Virus record (IMG/VR): IMGVR_UViG_3300025070_000007
Span: 1-35,466 of that record
DNA from: a virus
DNA: 35,466 bases
Direction: 5' to 3' (one strand)
Below, one piece after another: positions 8,387 to 15,936 of this stretch (positions are counted from its first letter, which is position 1; the number at the start of each line of letters is the position of its first letter). Both the position numbers and the translations under genes were made by a program. The notes under the pieces are model-generated. The model did no database searches. It was not told the DNA's origin and worked only from the letters and a program-made list of their open reading frames with translations.

Positions 8387-8605
8387 ATGGAAGACGCAGT
8401 AATTACGATTGGTGACGCCGACTTTAACTTCAGCGACCTGCAGCCAGAGGCGCAAATCATTGTGCAGCGCGTTCGCATGTTGCGGGATCAGCAACAACAG
8501 CTACAGATTCAAATGATCGAAAGCGAGCGCACCATAAACGCTTGGTCAGCCGATTTGCATGACCTAGTGCATGCGGTTGAAGAAGACGAGGAAGAGTCCG
8601 CCTAA
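8387..8605 (+). CDS. small coiled-coil protein
   Basis: A 72-aa protein. A short beta-rich start (AVITIGDADFNFSDLQPEAQ) is followed by a long helix (VQRVRMLRDQQQQLQIQMIESERTINAW) and an acidic C-terminus. The layout resembles the DUF6447 type of small phage protein; that resemblance is by eye. Its stop shares a base with the next ATG (TAATG). It sits at the head of the lysis cassette with no known role. Confidence 0.65.
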   Translation: MEDAVITIGDADFNFSDLQPEAQIIVQRVRMLRDQQQQLQIQMIESERTINAWSADLHDLVHAVEEDEEESA

Positions 8606-8811
8606 TGGCGACAACTGAGAAAGAGCTAGCGCAAAAGGCGTTGGCAGAGATCGAGGCGCATGAACGCGAGTGCCTAGTTCGCTTTCAAAACATAGAACGT
8701 CGCCTGGACAGTGGCGCAAAGAATTTTGAAAAACTTGAGAGACTGATTTTTGGTTTGTACGCAATCGTTCTTGGTTCGGTTTTGTTGCCAATTTTATTGA
8801 ACATGGGCTAA
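8605..8811 (+). CDS. small single-TM lysis-region protein, XhlA/holin-like
   Basis: A 68-aa protein with a charged helical N-terminus (residues 1-45) and one transmembrane segment at about residues 47-66 (IFGLYAIVLGSVLLPILL). Hydrophilic helix plus C-terminal TM resembles haemolysin XhlA-type lysis accessory proteins and small antiholins. It is translationally coupled to the previous gene (TAATG) and lies four genes upstream of the endolysin. It could instead be a structural membrane protein. Confidence 0.6.
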   Translation: MATTEKELAQKALAEIEAHERECLVRFQNIERRLDSGAKNFEKLERLIFGLYAIVLGSVLLPILLNMG

Positions 8812-8814
8812 GCC

Positions 8815-9264
8815 ATGATTGGCGAGATTGCGGCAATCGTCGCCGGCGTCAACGCCGCAACAAGCGCGATCAAGCAAATTGCGGAAACCACGTCAGATAT
8901 CTCAAGTATTTCAGGCTATCTATCAAGCCTGGGTGGGGCCGAGGTTGAGCTCCAGCGATCGATTAACGAGGGAAAATTGTCAGAGGCAGACGCTGTTAAG
9001 GCGGCGTTGGCCAAGAAACAGATATCACGAACCATGTCAGAGATCCGCGATCTATTTACCATCAGCGGAAACGCGGATTTGTATAAGGAGGCTATGGCTT
9101 CAATGGCCGAGGCGAGAAAAGCAAAGCAGCAAGAGCTTGCAAGACAAGCGGCAGCCAAGAAAAAGTTTTGGAGAGAGGTTAAGCAGTGGGGTTTGGTCGC
9201 AGCGGTTCTTTTGATTTTGTTGCCAATGACATTGGCGCTCTTGCTGGCATACCTGACGCGATAA
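8815..9264 (+). CDS. C-terminal-TM phage protein in the lysis region
   Basis: A 149-aa protein. The N-terminus (AAIVAGVNAATSAIKQIAETTSDISSISGYLSSLGGAE) is followed by a charged helical region and a strong C-terminal membrane segment (about residues 125-147) ending in LTR. Its layout recalls a conserved marine phage protein with an N-terminal AINAANSAI motif. Tail-anchored topology with a cytoplasmic coiled region could fit a lysis regulator or an inner-membrane spanin-like protein, but there is no outer-membrane partner or lipobox nearby. Function unassigned. Confidence 0.65.
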   Translation: MIGEIAAIVAGVNAATSAIKQIAETTSDISSISGYLSSLGGAEVELQRSINEGKLSEADAVKAALAKKQISRTMSEIRDLFTISGNADLYKEAMASMAEARKAKQQELARQAAAKKKFWREVKQWGLVAAVLLILLPMTLALLLAYLTR

Positions 9265-9282
9265 CGCACATAGGACGAACGA

Positions 9283-9768
9283 ATGAAGTTTGACGCAATC
9301 AAAGGAATCATCGGCAGCCTGGCACCTACAGTCGCGCAAGCACTCGGTGGCCCGTTGGCCGGCACTGCGGCGTCAGCGATCGCGAAGGCGCTCGATTGTG
9401 ATCCAGAGCCAAAGGCTCTGCAGCAAGCGGTGCAAAACGCTACGCCAGAACAGCTGGCAGAAATCAAACGCGCAGATAACGACTTTGCCGTCCAAATGAA
9501 AAAGCTAGAAGTGGACGTGTTTGCCTTGCAGACAGCAGACACGCAAGACGCGCGCAAGCGATTTAGCGGTGATTGGACTGCCAGGCTTATCGCGATCATG
9601 TGCGTTCTGTTTTTTGGCAGCTACATTTTCATGGTGACGATCCAGGAGCCAAACCAAAATTCAGACGCAGTAATTAACCTGGTGCTCGGATATTTAGGCG
9701 GAATCGTTAGCTCAATCATCAGTTTCTACTTCGGTGCTTCTAGTAAGGATCAAACAAGTAATGAGTGA
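9283..9768 (+). CDS. holin (GTA_holin_3TM-like)
   Basis: A 161-aa protein. An amphipathic/hydrophobic N-terminal helix (residues about 8-36, TVAQALGGPLAGTAASAIAKAL) is followed by a soluble helical region with the conserved TPEQLAEIKRADNDFAVQMKKLEVD motif and two clear transmembrane segments at about 101-120 and 129-151. This matches the three-hydrophobic-segment holins found next to GH24 endolysins in podoviruses and gene transfer agents (PF11351). It would open the inner membrane to release the endolysin. The endolysin gene starts inside its last codons (8-base overlap), supporting a holin-lysin pair. Confidence 0.8.
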   Translation: MKFDAIKGIIGSLAPTVAQALGGPLAGTAASAIAKALDCDPEPKALQQAVQNATPEQLAEIKRADNDFAVQMKKLEVDVFALQTADTQDARKRFSGDWTARLIAIMCVLFFGSYIFMVTIQEPNQNSDAVINLVLGYLGGIVSSIISFYFGASSKDQTSNE

Positions 9769-10195
9769 ACGACTTATTAAGATGCTCAAGCGCCACGAAG
9801 GCGTCAAAAGCCACGCTTATAAATGCAGCGCCGGCAAGGTAACGGTGGGCGTCGGTCGCAACATTGACGAGAGCGGCGGTATTGGTCTGAGCGACTCTGA
9901 GATCGACATGCTGCTTGCAAACGACATCAAGCGAGTCGAGCAAGAGCTCACGGATCGATTTACCTGGTACAGCAAACTCGACAGTGTGCGACGGGAGGCA
10001 ATGATCGACATTGCGTTCAACCTTGGCCTGACCAAACTGCTTGGATTCAAGAAGGCATTGGCCGCGATGGAGTCAGGCGATTACTTTTGGGCCAGCACTG
10101 AATTCAACGCAAGCCGTTGGGCAGAGCAGGTCGGGTATCGAGCGGACGAGCTCTGCGACATGATTGAAACGGGTGAATACCGTGTCTTTGCTTAA
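9761..10195 (+). CDS. endolysin, T4-type lysozyme (GH24)
   Basis: A 144-aa muramidase that cleaves the MurNAc-GlcNAc bond of peptidoglycan. Counting from the ATG at 9761 the catalytic pattern is E13 (RHEG), C22 (YKCSAG) and T28 (VTVGVGRN), that is the E-8x-(D/C)-5x-T triad of T4-like and P22-like lysozymes. The Asp20 position of T4 lysozyme is Cys here, as in many lambdoid phage lysozymes. There is no signal peptide or N-terminal TM, so release depends on the holin. The upstream ATG at 9734 would add nine residues; I prefer 9761, which gives the usual N-terminus and the 8-base overlap with the holin. Confidence 0.92.
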   Translation: MSERLIKMLKRHEGVKSHAYKCSAGKVTVGVGRNIDESGGIGLSDSEIDMLLANDIKRVEQELTDRFTWYSKLDSVRREAMIDIAFNLGLTKLLGFKKALAAMESGDYFWASTEFNASRWAEQVGYRADELCDMIETGEYRVFA

Positions 10196-11660
10196 CATCG
10201 CACCGCCGCCAGGCGTGGTTAAAAACGGCACCGATTTGCAGCAGGCCAATACCTGGTCAGACGCAAACCTGGTGCGCTGGTACGAGGGTGCGCTACAGCC
10301 GGTAGGCGGCTGGCGAGCTCGCACGACGTCGGCCATGTCTGGCGTCTGTCGCGCGTTGATCGCCTACCTCGACAACAGCCGCAACCGGCGGACGGTCGCA
10401 GGCACGCACACGAACCTTTACTTTGTTGGCCAAGACAACGCTCTGACAGACATCACGCCAGCTGGCTTTACGACCGGCAACGCCGACGCAGTGCAGAACC
10501 TGGGCTATGGCGGGCTGACATGGGGCGCGAGCACTTGGAATACGCCCAGGCCAGACAGCGGCGCATACACGCCGGCAACGACTTGGTCGCTAGACACATT
10601 CGGCGAATATGTCATCGCGTCAGCTACGAGCGACGGCAAGATTTATCAGTGGGCCAACAGCACCGCCGCAGTGGCAGCTGTGCTCAGCAATGCGCCTGTC
10701 GATAACAACGCCATTGTAGTGAGCCCAGAGCGTTTTGTTTTTGCACTAGGTGCTGGTGGCGTAGGTAATAAGGTCGCGTTCTCTGACCAAGAGCAGAGCA
10801 ACGTCTGGACGCCCGCGGCAACAAACCAAGCAGGCAGTTTCACCCTGGCGACAGACGGCAACTTGATGGCCGGCAAGCGCATGCGCGGCGAGACGCTCTT
10901 GCTGACGGACACGGACGCGCATACTGCCAGGTACCAAGGCCCGCCATTTATCTACGGCTTCCAGCAAGTCGGCACGGCGTGCGGTGTCATTAGCGCCAAC
11001 GCCTGCGCGACAGCTGGCGGCGCGGCCTATTGGATGGGAAACAACGGTTTCTTCGTCTACAACGGCAGCGTGCAGCCTCTGCGTAGCAGTGTCGGCGACT
11101 TCATCTTCGAGAACCTAAACGTCACTGAGCGCTCAAAAGTTTACGCCGTCCAAAACAGCAATTTCAGCGAGATCATTTGGTTTTACCCAAGCAGCGGATC
11201 AAGCGAAAACGACAGCTACGTCTCATATAACTACATGGAAAACCATTGGCAGATTGGCACCCTGGCACGCACGGCTGGCGTCGATGTTGGTGCGTTTGTT
11301 TTCCCTAATTACACAAGCGCTGACGGCTATGTCTATGAGCACGAAGTCGGCTACGCATACGACTCTGGCAGCACTATCTTTGCGCAAACCGGCCCGCTGC
11401 AGCTTGGCAATGGCGACCGGATGATGGTCGCGACGTCGTTGATCCCTGACGAAAAAACCCAGGGCGACGTGACTGCCACATTTAAGACACGTTTTTATCC
11501 AAATGCAGCTGAGAGCACGTTTGGCCCGTTCGACATGTCGGCGCCAACGAGCGTGCGATTCCAGGGGCGCCAGGTGCAGATGACAGTAACCGGCAACACG
11601 CCTAGCAGCTGGCGAGTAGGCAACATGCGTCTCGATGTACGCGAGGGCAGCAGACGATGA
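10182..11660 (+). CDS. tail hub/stabilisation protein, P22 gp10-like beta-propeller (putative)
   Basis: A 492-aa protein starting at GTG 10182 with GGGTGA five bases upstream; the N-terminus then reads SLLNIAPPPGVVKNGTDLQQANTWSDANLVRWYEGALQPVGGW, the usual start of this family. TTG 10164 and GTG 10173 are possible longer starts. The rest is beta-rich with repeated blades, including YLDNSRNRRTVAGTHTNLY, VSPERFVFALG, LLTDTDAHTARYQGPPF and AYWMGNNGFFVYNG, resembling tail accessory factor gp10 of P22, which plugs the portal-adaptor channel. It overlaps the endolysin end by 14 bases. Family assignment is by pattern and gene order. Confidence 0.75.
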   Translation: MSLLNIAPPPGVVKNGTDLQQANTWSDANLVRWYEGALQPVGGWRARTTSAMSGVCRALIAYLDNSRNRRTVAGTHTNLYFVGQDNALTDITPAGFTTGNADAVQNLGYGGLTWGASTWNTPRPDSGAYTPATTWSLDTFGEYVIASATSDGKIYQWANSTAAVAAVLSNAPVDNNAIVVSPERFVFALGAGGVGNKVAFSDQEQSNVWTPAATNQAGSFTLATDGNLMAGKRMRGETLLLTDTDAHTARYQGPPFIYGFQQVGTACGVISANACATAGGAAYWMGNNGFFVYNGSVQPLRSSVGDFIFENLNVTERSKVYAVQNSNFSEIIWFYPSSGSSENDSYVSYNYMENHWQIGTLARTAGVDVGAFVFPNYTSADGYVYEHEVGYAYDSGSTIFAQTGPLQLGNGDRMMVATSLIPDEKTQGDVTATFKTRFYPNAAESTFGPFDMSAPTSVRFQGRQVQMTVTGNTPSSWRVGNMRLDVREGSRR

Positions 11661-11863
11661 TCTTGCCCGAGGCGCAGCGTAATTATGATTTTGTGCAGGA
11701 AAACCAGCGCAACAACTTGATTGAGCAAGCTGACAACTTGAATCGCAAAAAGAACCAGGACGTCGAGTTACGAAGTGAGCGTCTGATTCTGCAGAGCCCT
11801 GACGGCACGCGATTCAGTATCACTGTCGCGAACGACGGCACCATTTCGGCGACGTCGTTATGA
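11657..11863 (+). CDS. small hypothetical tail-module protein
   Basis: A 68-aa protein with a charged helical first half (EAQRNYDFVQENQRNNLIEQADNLNRKK) and a beta-type second half (LILQSPDGTRFSITVANDGTISATSL). ATGA overlaps on both sides link it to the hub protein and the next gene, so it is part of the same translationally coupled tail operon. The second half looks like a small beta-hairpin motif seen in baseplate or fibre-attachment pieces. No function can be named. Confidence 0.7.
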   Translation: MILPEAQRNYDFVQENQRNNLIEQADNLNRKKNQDVELRSERLILQSPDGTRFSITVANDGTISATSL

Positions 11864-12243
11864 GCGAGGCAGTTTTACATACGGCAGAAGACGTCGTTGG
11901 GCCATACCGTGAGCTATTAGAGATGGCGCTAGCGCGAGCAGGCGGCACGCACACATACGAAGACGTGCTGCAGTCGATCAGTGTTGGCGACATGTTTTTT
12001 TGGCCGGCAAGCAAAAGCTGCATGGTCACTGAGATCGTGCAGTACCCGCGTCTAAGAGCGTTGCATGTTTTCCTAGCGGCGGGTGATTTGGTTGAGATAA
12101 AAGATATGGAAGCCAGTTTGATTTCGTTTGCCAAAAGCCTGAAGTGCTCGGCGCTCAGCATGAGCGGGCGCAAAGGCTGGACGAAGGCGTTAAAAGAAAT
12201 GAATTGGGAAGAAGCCCACACAACATTGGTCAAGCAGATATGA
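11860..12243 (+). CDS. conserved phage protein with GNAT-like pattern
   Basis: A 127-aa protein. The central part (VLQSISVGDMFFWPASKSCMVTEIVQYPRLRALHVFLAAGDLVEI) and the C-terminal part (LISFAKSLKCSALSMSGRKGWTKALKE) follow the beta-strand then helix pattern of an acetyltransferase-like (GNAT) fold; this type of protein is frequent among podovirus tail/ejection genes. I do not see a convincing acetyl-CoA P-loop, so the fold may be structural, as proposed for other phage core proteins. ATGA overlaps couple it to both neighbours. Confidence 0.7.
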   Translation: MSEAVLHTAEDVVGPYRELLEMALARAGGTHTYEDVLQSISVGDMFFWPASKSCMVTEIVQYPRLRALHVFLAAGDLVEIKDMEASLISFAKSLKCSALSMSGRKGWTKALKEMNWEEAHTTLVKQI

Positions 12244-12842
12244 GCAAAGACGGAAGCAGCGGCGGCGGTAGCAATATCGGCCTGCAAGAATTGTTACGCA
12301 TTAACCCAGGCTTGATGGGCGATTTACAGCAAGGCGGCGGGTCGTCGCTCACCGAGCAGGCAATGGCCGCGCCTCCCGCGTTGCCAGAAGATTTTTACGG
12401 GTCTGGCACTGAGATCACGCAACCTGACATGGCGTATTACGAGCAGTTTCCATTGCCTGGCAGCGAGCCGCCAGCACAGGCTCCCGTCGCCGCTCGGCAA
12501 CCGGCAGGTAACAGTCAGGCTAATGGGATACCGATTTTTGATGTTGGCATTGGCGGCGAAGGCGGGCAGTACGGTGGGCGATCAGTGCCTGCAGGTTTGG
12601 CCGAAGCAATGGAAATCGTAAATAGGCAATCAGTCAGTCAGCGAAAGCGAAAAGCAGCGCAAGAATTGATTGATAACTACCAGGCACCGAGTCAGTCGAT
12701 GCCTATTTTGGACATGGCCGGCGGCAGTTACCGGCCTGCAGTAATGCCCGCAGCAGGGCCGTTTATTTCAGAGTCTTCGCCGGTGATGGGTGACATACGG
12801 CCAGACTTCCGCAACTTTGACATTGGGATGGTAGGACTATGA
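12240..12842 (+). CDS. Pro/Gly-rich hypothetical virion protein
   Basis: A 200-aa, largely disordered protein rich in Gly, Pro and Gln, starting MSKDGSSGGGSNIGLQELL. The ATG at 12240 overlaps the previous stop (ATGA), matching its neighbours; the frame is open upstream to 12144 but that part lies inside the previous gene. It precedes the Gln/Ala-rich ejection-type proteins. There is a short basic helix near residues 130-145 (RQSVSQRKRKAAQELIDNYQ). Function unknown; perhaps an internal virion protein. Confidence 0.65.
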   Translation: MSKDGSSGGGSNIGLQELLRINPGLMGDLQQGGGSSLTEQAMAAPPALPEDFYGSGTEITQPDMAYYEQFPLPGSEPPAQAPVAARQPAGNSQANGIPIFDVGIGGEGGQYGGRSVPAGLAEAMEIVNRQSVSQRKRKAAQELIDNYQAPSQSMPILDMAGGSYRPAVMPAAGPFISESSPVMGDIRPDFRNFDIGMVGL

Positions 12843-14260
12843 GTTTAGGCAAAAACAAGCAGAGCTCTGAGCAAACATTCGATCCAGAGCTCAAAGGCAT
12901 GCTGACCGACACGTTCCGACAAGGGCAACGTGTTGCTGCAACGCCATACACGCCATATAACTACGCAACGATTGCGCCCTTGGCGCCTGCGCAGCTAGAA
13001 GGCATGAACATGGCCGCAGATACTGCGCGTGCTGGCGTAGGCCAGGGCGAGATAAACGACGCCATTGCAACGACGCGAGCAGAGACAGGCTTTCAGCCCT
13101 CGCAAGTGACCGCTGGGTCGATCACTGCGCCAGGACAAGTTGGCAATGTAGGCGCATCGAACGTGCAGAGCGGATTTGGCTTTGCTCCCATTAATAACCA
13201 GCAGGTGCAAGCGCAAGGCGTGAGTGCGCAGCAGATCGGCGGCTTAAACCCATTGCAAGCACAACAGGTGCAGGGCCAAACCGTTGCAGGGCAAAGCCTG
13301 GCGCAAACGGATCTGACGCCTTATCAAAACCAATACGACTCTGGCGTTATTGACGCGGCGCTCGGCGACTTAGATCGAGCGCGCCAGATGACGCAGAACC
13401 AAAACGCAGCGAGTGCCGTATCGGCTGGCGCGTTTGGTGGTGATCGTGACGCTTTGGTCAGGTCTGAAACGAACAGGAATTTCGCGCGACAAGCAGCAGA
13501 CACAGCAGTCAACCTGCGCCAGCAGGGCTTCCAGAACGCGCAGCAGCAAGCGCAGGCGGATCTCAATCGAGCTCAGCAAGCAGGCATGCAGACGGCGCAG
13601 TTTGGTCAGCAGGCAGCGCTCGCTAACCAGCAAGCCGGCTTAACAGCTGGCGGTCAAAACCTGCAGGCTGACCTGGCTCGCCAGCAAGCAAATCAGCGAG
13701 CCGGCTTGGCAGCAGACACCACGTCAGCCGCAAACTTTATGCGAGCGGGGCAGCTAAACGCAGCAAACAACCTGGCAGCGCAACAAGCGACGCAGCAAGG
13801 AAACATTCAGGCCGCTCAGCTAGGGCAGCGCGGACAGCTGGCAAACCAGGACGCGCAAATGCGTGCAGCATTGGCTAACCAAAACGCGGCCATACGGAAC
13901 CAGCAGCTAGGCTTCGACGCTCAGCGCTTCAACGCAGACGCTGGCCTGCAAGCGGCGCTCGCTAATCAACGTGCTGGCATGCAGGCGTCTGGCATGCGCC
14001 AGGGTGCAGCTGCTCAGCTGGCAAACCTTGGTGGCGACTTGCGCGGTACGCAGTTCGCGGACGCAGCTGCGCTACAAGGCGTTGGCGGGCTGCAGCAAGG
14101 CGCAGCGCAACAGCTGCTCGATGATCGTTATCGCAGATTTGCAGAAGCGAGAGAGTACCCATTCCGCATGTTCGACGTGCTTCGCAGTGGTGCTGGCTTG
14201 TTGCCTAATCCGCTGACGAGCGCTAGCAAAGGCAGCGGGTTTAACGCGGGGATTTCGTAA
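12839..14260 (+). CDS. internal virion/DNA ejection protein, Gln/Ala-rich
   Basis: A 473-aa protein. After an N-terminal SLGKNKQSSEQTFDPELKGML and PYTPYNYATIAPL segment, a conserved block at about residues 163-218 carries QNQYDSGVIDAALGDLDRA and VSAGAFGGDRDALVRSE. This is typical of ejection-type proteins in many podoviruses. From about 220 to 410 it is a long Gln/Ala-rich helical region with imperfect repeats (ANQQAG, LANQNA, LANQRAG), suited to extended helical packing inside the head or in a trans-envelope channel. ATGA and TAATG overlaps tie it to its neighbours. Confidence 0.75.
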   Translation: MSLGKNKQSSEQTFDPELKGMLTDTFRQGQRVAATPYTPYNYATIAPLAPAQLEGMNMAADTARAGVGQGEINDAIATTRAETGFQPSQVTAGSITAPGQVGNVGASNVQSGFGFAPINNQQVQAQGVSAQQIGGLNPLQAQQVQGQTVAGQSLAQTDLTPYQNQYDSGVIDAALGDLDRARQMTQNQNAASAVSAGAFGGDRDALVRSETNRNFARQAADTAVNLRQQGFQNAQQQAQADLNRAQQAGMQTAQFGQQAALANQQAGLTAGGQNLQADLARQQANQRAGLAADTTSAANFMRAGQLNAANNLAAQQATQQGNIQAAQLGQRGQLANQDAQMRAALANQNAAIRNQQLGFDAQRFNADAGLQAALANQRAGMQASGMRQGAAAQLANLGGDLRGTQFADAAALQGVGGLQQGAAQQLLDDRYRRFAEAREYPFRMFDVLRSGAGLLPNPLTSASKGSGFNAGIS

Positions 14261-14682
14261 TGTTTAGCAAAATGATGGCAACAATGGCTGGAAAAATTGG
14301 CGCGCCTATGGGGTTGCTGACCAATGACGATGACCAGAATAAACCCATAAAGCCTGACGAGCCTACCATGCGTGAGTTACTAGGAGATAAGGTTGAGAAC
14401 ATAACTAACGCCGTCAGCAATCCTGGCGAATACGTTATGAACACAGTGCAGCCCAGCTTGGATTCGCTGACGAGCCTGGTGCAAGACCCAGCTGCATACG
14501 CAGAGCAGCGCATCCGCATGGCGATGGATGGTTCGCTTGAAGATGAAGAAATCGCTGGCGCAAAAAGAGACCAGCGAATGCAATCGTTTATGAACCAAGG
14601 TCTTTCTGACTACGGCTCCGCAGAGCGAGCGGTTCAATTACCAACCGGCTATTTTAATACAGCGCAAAGAGGGCTGATGTAA
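14260..14682 (+). CDS. hypothetical internal virion protein
   Basis: A 140-aa protein with a hydrophobic/Met-rich start (MFSKMMATMAGKIGAPMG), then charged helical sequence and Tyr-containing C-terminal segments (DYGSAERAVQLPTGYFN). It overlaps both neighbours at TAATG junctions. The position between ejection-type genes suggests a virion or ejection role; there are no motifs for a more exact call. Confidence 0.65.
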   Translation: MFSKMMATMAGKIGAPMGLLTNDDDQNKPIKPDEPTMRELLGDKVENITNAVSNPGEYVMNTVQPSLDSLTSLVQDPAAYAEQRIRMAMDGSLEDEEIAGAKRDQRMQSFMNQGLSDYGSAERAVQLPTGYFNTAQRGLM

Positions 14683-15935
14683 TGGCAGAATCATTAAGTG
14701 AAGAGCAGCAGCGTCTATTGATGCAAGGCTTGCCAATCAACAATCCTGTCTCTGTGCCTGAAATTTCGCCAGAAATTAGGCAGATGGCGGCTCAGCAACA
14801 GCAGCCGCAAATGACAACTGCGCAGCAACTACTGCAACAATATGCAGCGCCGCGTGATTTCCAAGCGCCAGGTTCTTTTAAGGAAGGCGTTACTAACGCT
14901 TTCCAAAACGTGTTGGTCAGACCGCTGCAAGAGTCGCTTGGCATAAGAGAAAGCGCAGCCGACACGCTACGGCGATTGCAGGGCAACGTGGCGCGCTTGG
15001 ACTACGTCAATACGTTAGAGCAAAGACAGCGCGACTCCCTTGCGAGAGGAGTCGCTGGGATGACTGATTTGCAAAAATATCCACCGCAAATTCAACGGGC
15101 TTTCATAGTTGCAGAGCAAGTAGAGCCTGGAAGTGGTTTTCAAGTTTTGCGTGATTACGACCAGCGTTTTGACACAACTGCAACGCAGGAGTATTCGTTC
15201 CGTGCAGCCCTTCCTGAAGACGAACGCCCTAACTTCGATCAATACCAACAGTCAACGCGCGCGCGCACAAACATCAGCACTGTTGGGAATCAAGCGGACA
15301 AACTTTCCTTAGAAGGCGTGCGGGACAATTTTTCTACGTTGCGAGATGCCTATACAACTGGCCAATCAACATTGGTTAACACAGAGGTCATGCGAGATTT
15401 AATTTCCAGCGGGCTACGCACAGGTTTCGGCGCTGAGTTTTTTGCATACGGTCGCAGAGCCCTTGATGCGGTTGGATTCGATGTTGCTGGTACATCAGGC
15501 GAAGAGCTATTTGCAGGCGCATCCAATCAGCTGGTTTTGCCATTGGTTAAACAATTAGGCGTGAATCCTACTGATAAAGATTTGGACTTTGTTGTCACTG
15601 CATCGCCAACTTTAGCAAAGTCAGCTGACGGTAACTTGCTGATGTTAGATGTGTTGGACTTTAAGCGAGATCGCGACACTGCCCTTTACGAAGCGGCTCA
15701 ATCATTCAGAGAGCAAGATGCGCGAGGTTCTAACAACTACCGCAATAATCCGACGCTTTTTGAAATCGAGTTCAACAGGCACATGATGCAGGCGGCTAAT
15801 AGTGATGATTTCAGGCAGCGCAGAAGGATGTTGCGAGCGAAAGTAAATCGCGCGGTCAAGGGCGCCGACTATGCTGAGACAGGCGCCGGCGCAGCCGCTG
15901 CCAATGAAATACTAGGCGTCACGGAGGAAAACTGA
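14682..15935 (+). CDS. internal virion protein, hypothetical
   Basis: A 417-aa, mainly helical protein. Gln-rich N-terminus (MAAQQQQPQMTTAQQLLQQY), a long charged helical centre with LVNTEVMRDLISSGLRTGFG and a C-terminus with FEIEFNRHMMQAANSDDFRQRRR. It sits between two ejection-type proteins and is probably one of the three or so large proteins injected with or ahead of the DNA. No enzymatic signature is visible. TAATG coupling to the preceding gene; one base separates it from the next ATG. Confidence 0.65.
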   Translation: MAESLSEEQQRLLMQGLPINNPVSVPEISPEIRQMAAQQQQPQMTTAQQLLQQYAAPRDFQAPGSFKEGVTNAFQNVLVRPLQESLGIRESAADTLRRLQGNVARLDYVNTLEQRQRDSLARGVAGMTDLQKYPPQIQRAFIVAEQVEPGSGFQVLRDYDQRFDTTATQEYSFRAALPEDERPNFDQYQQSTRARTNISTVGNQADKLSLEGVRDNFSTLRDAYTTGQSTLVNTEVMRDLISSGLRTGFGAEFFAYGRRALDAVGFDVAGTSGEELFAGASNQLVLPLVKQLGVNPTDKDLDFVVTASPTLAKSADGNLLMLDVLDFKRDRDTALYEAAQSFREQDARGSNNYRNNPTLFEIEFNRHMMQAANSDDFRQRRRMLRAKVNRAVKGADYAETGAGAAAANEILGVTEEN

Positions 15936-15936
15936 G

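Noticed and set aside
8916-9599. 227-aa open frame on the minus strand across two lysis-region genes
   Set aside because: It spans the boundary between two well-supported plus-strand genes and its composition (Ser/Ala/Arg-rich) is that of a shadow frame.
11820-12287. 155-aa minus-strand frame in the tail operon
   Set aside because: It crosses three translationally coupled plus-strand genes (ATGA overlaps) and lacks a ribosome site.
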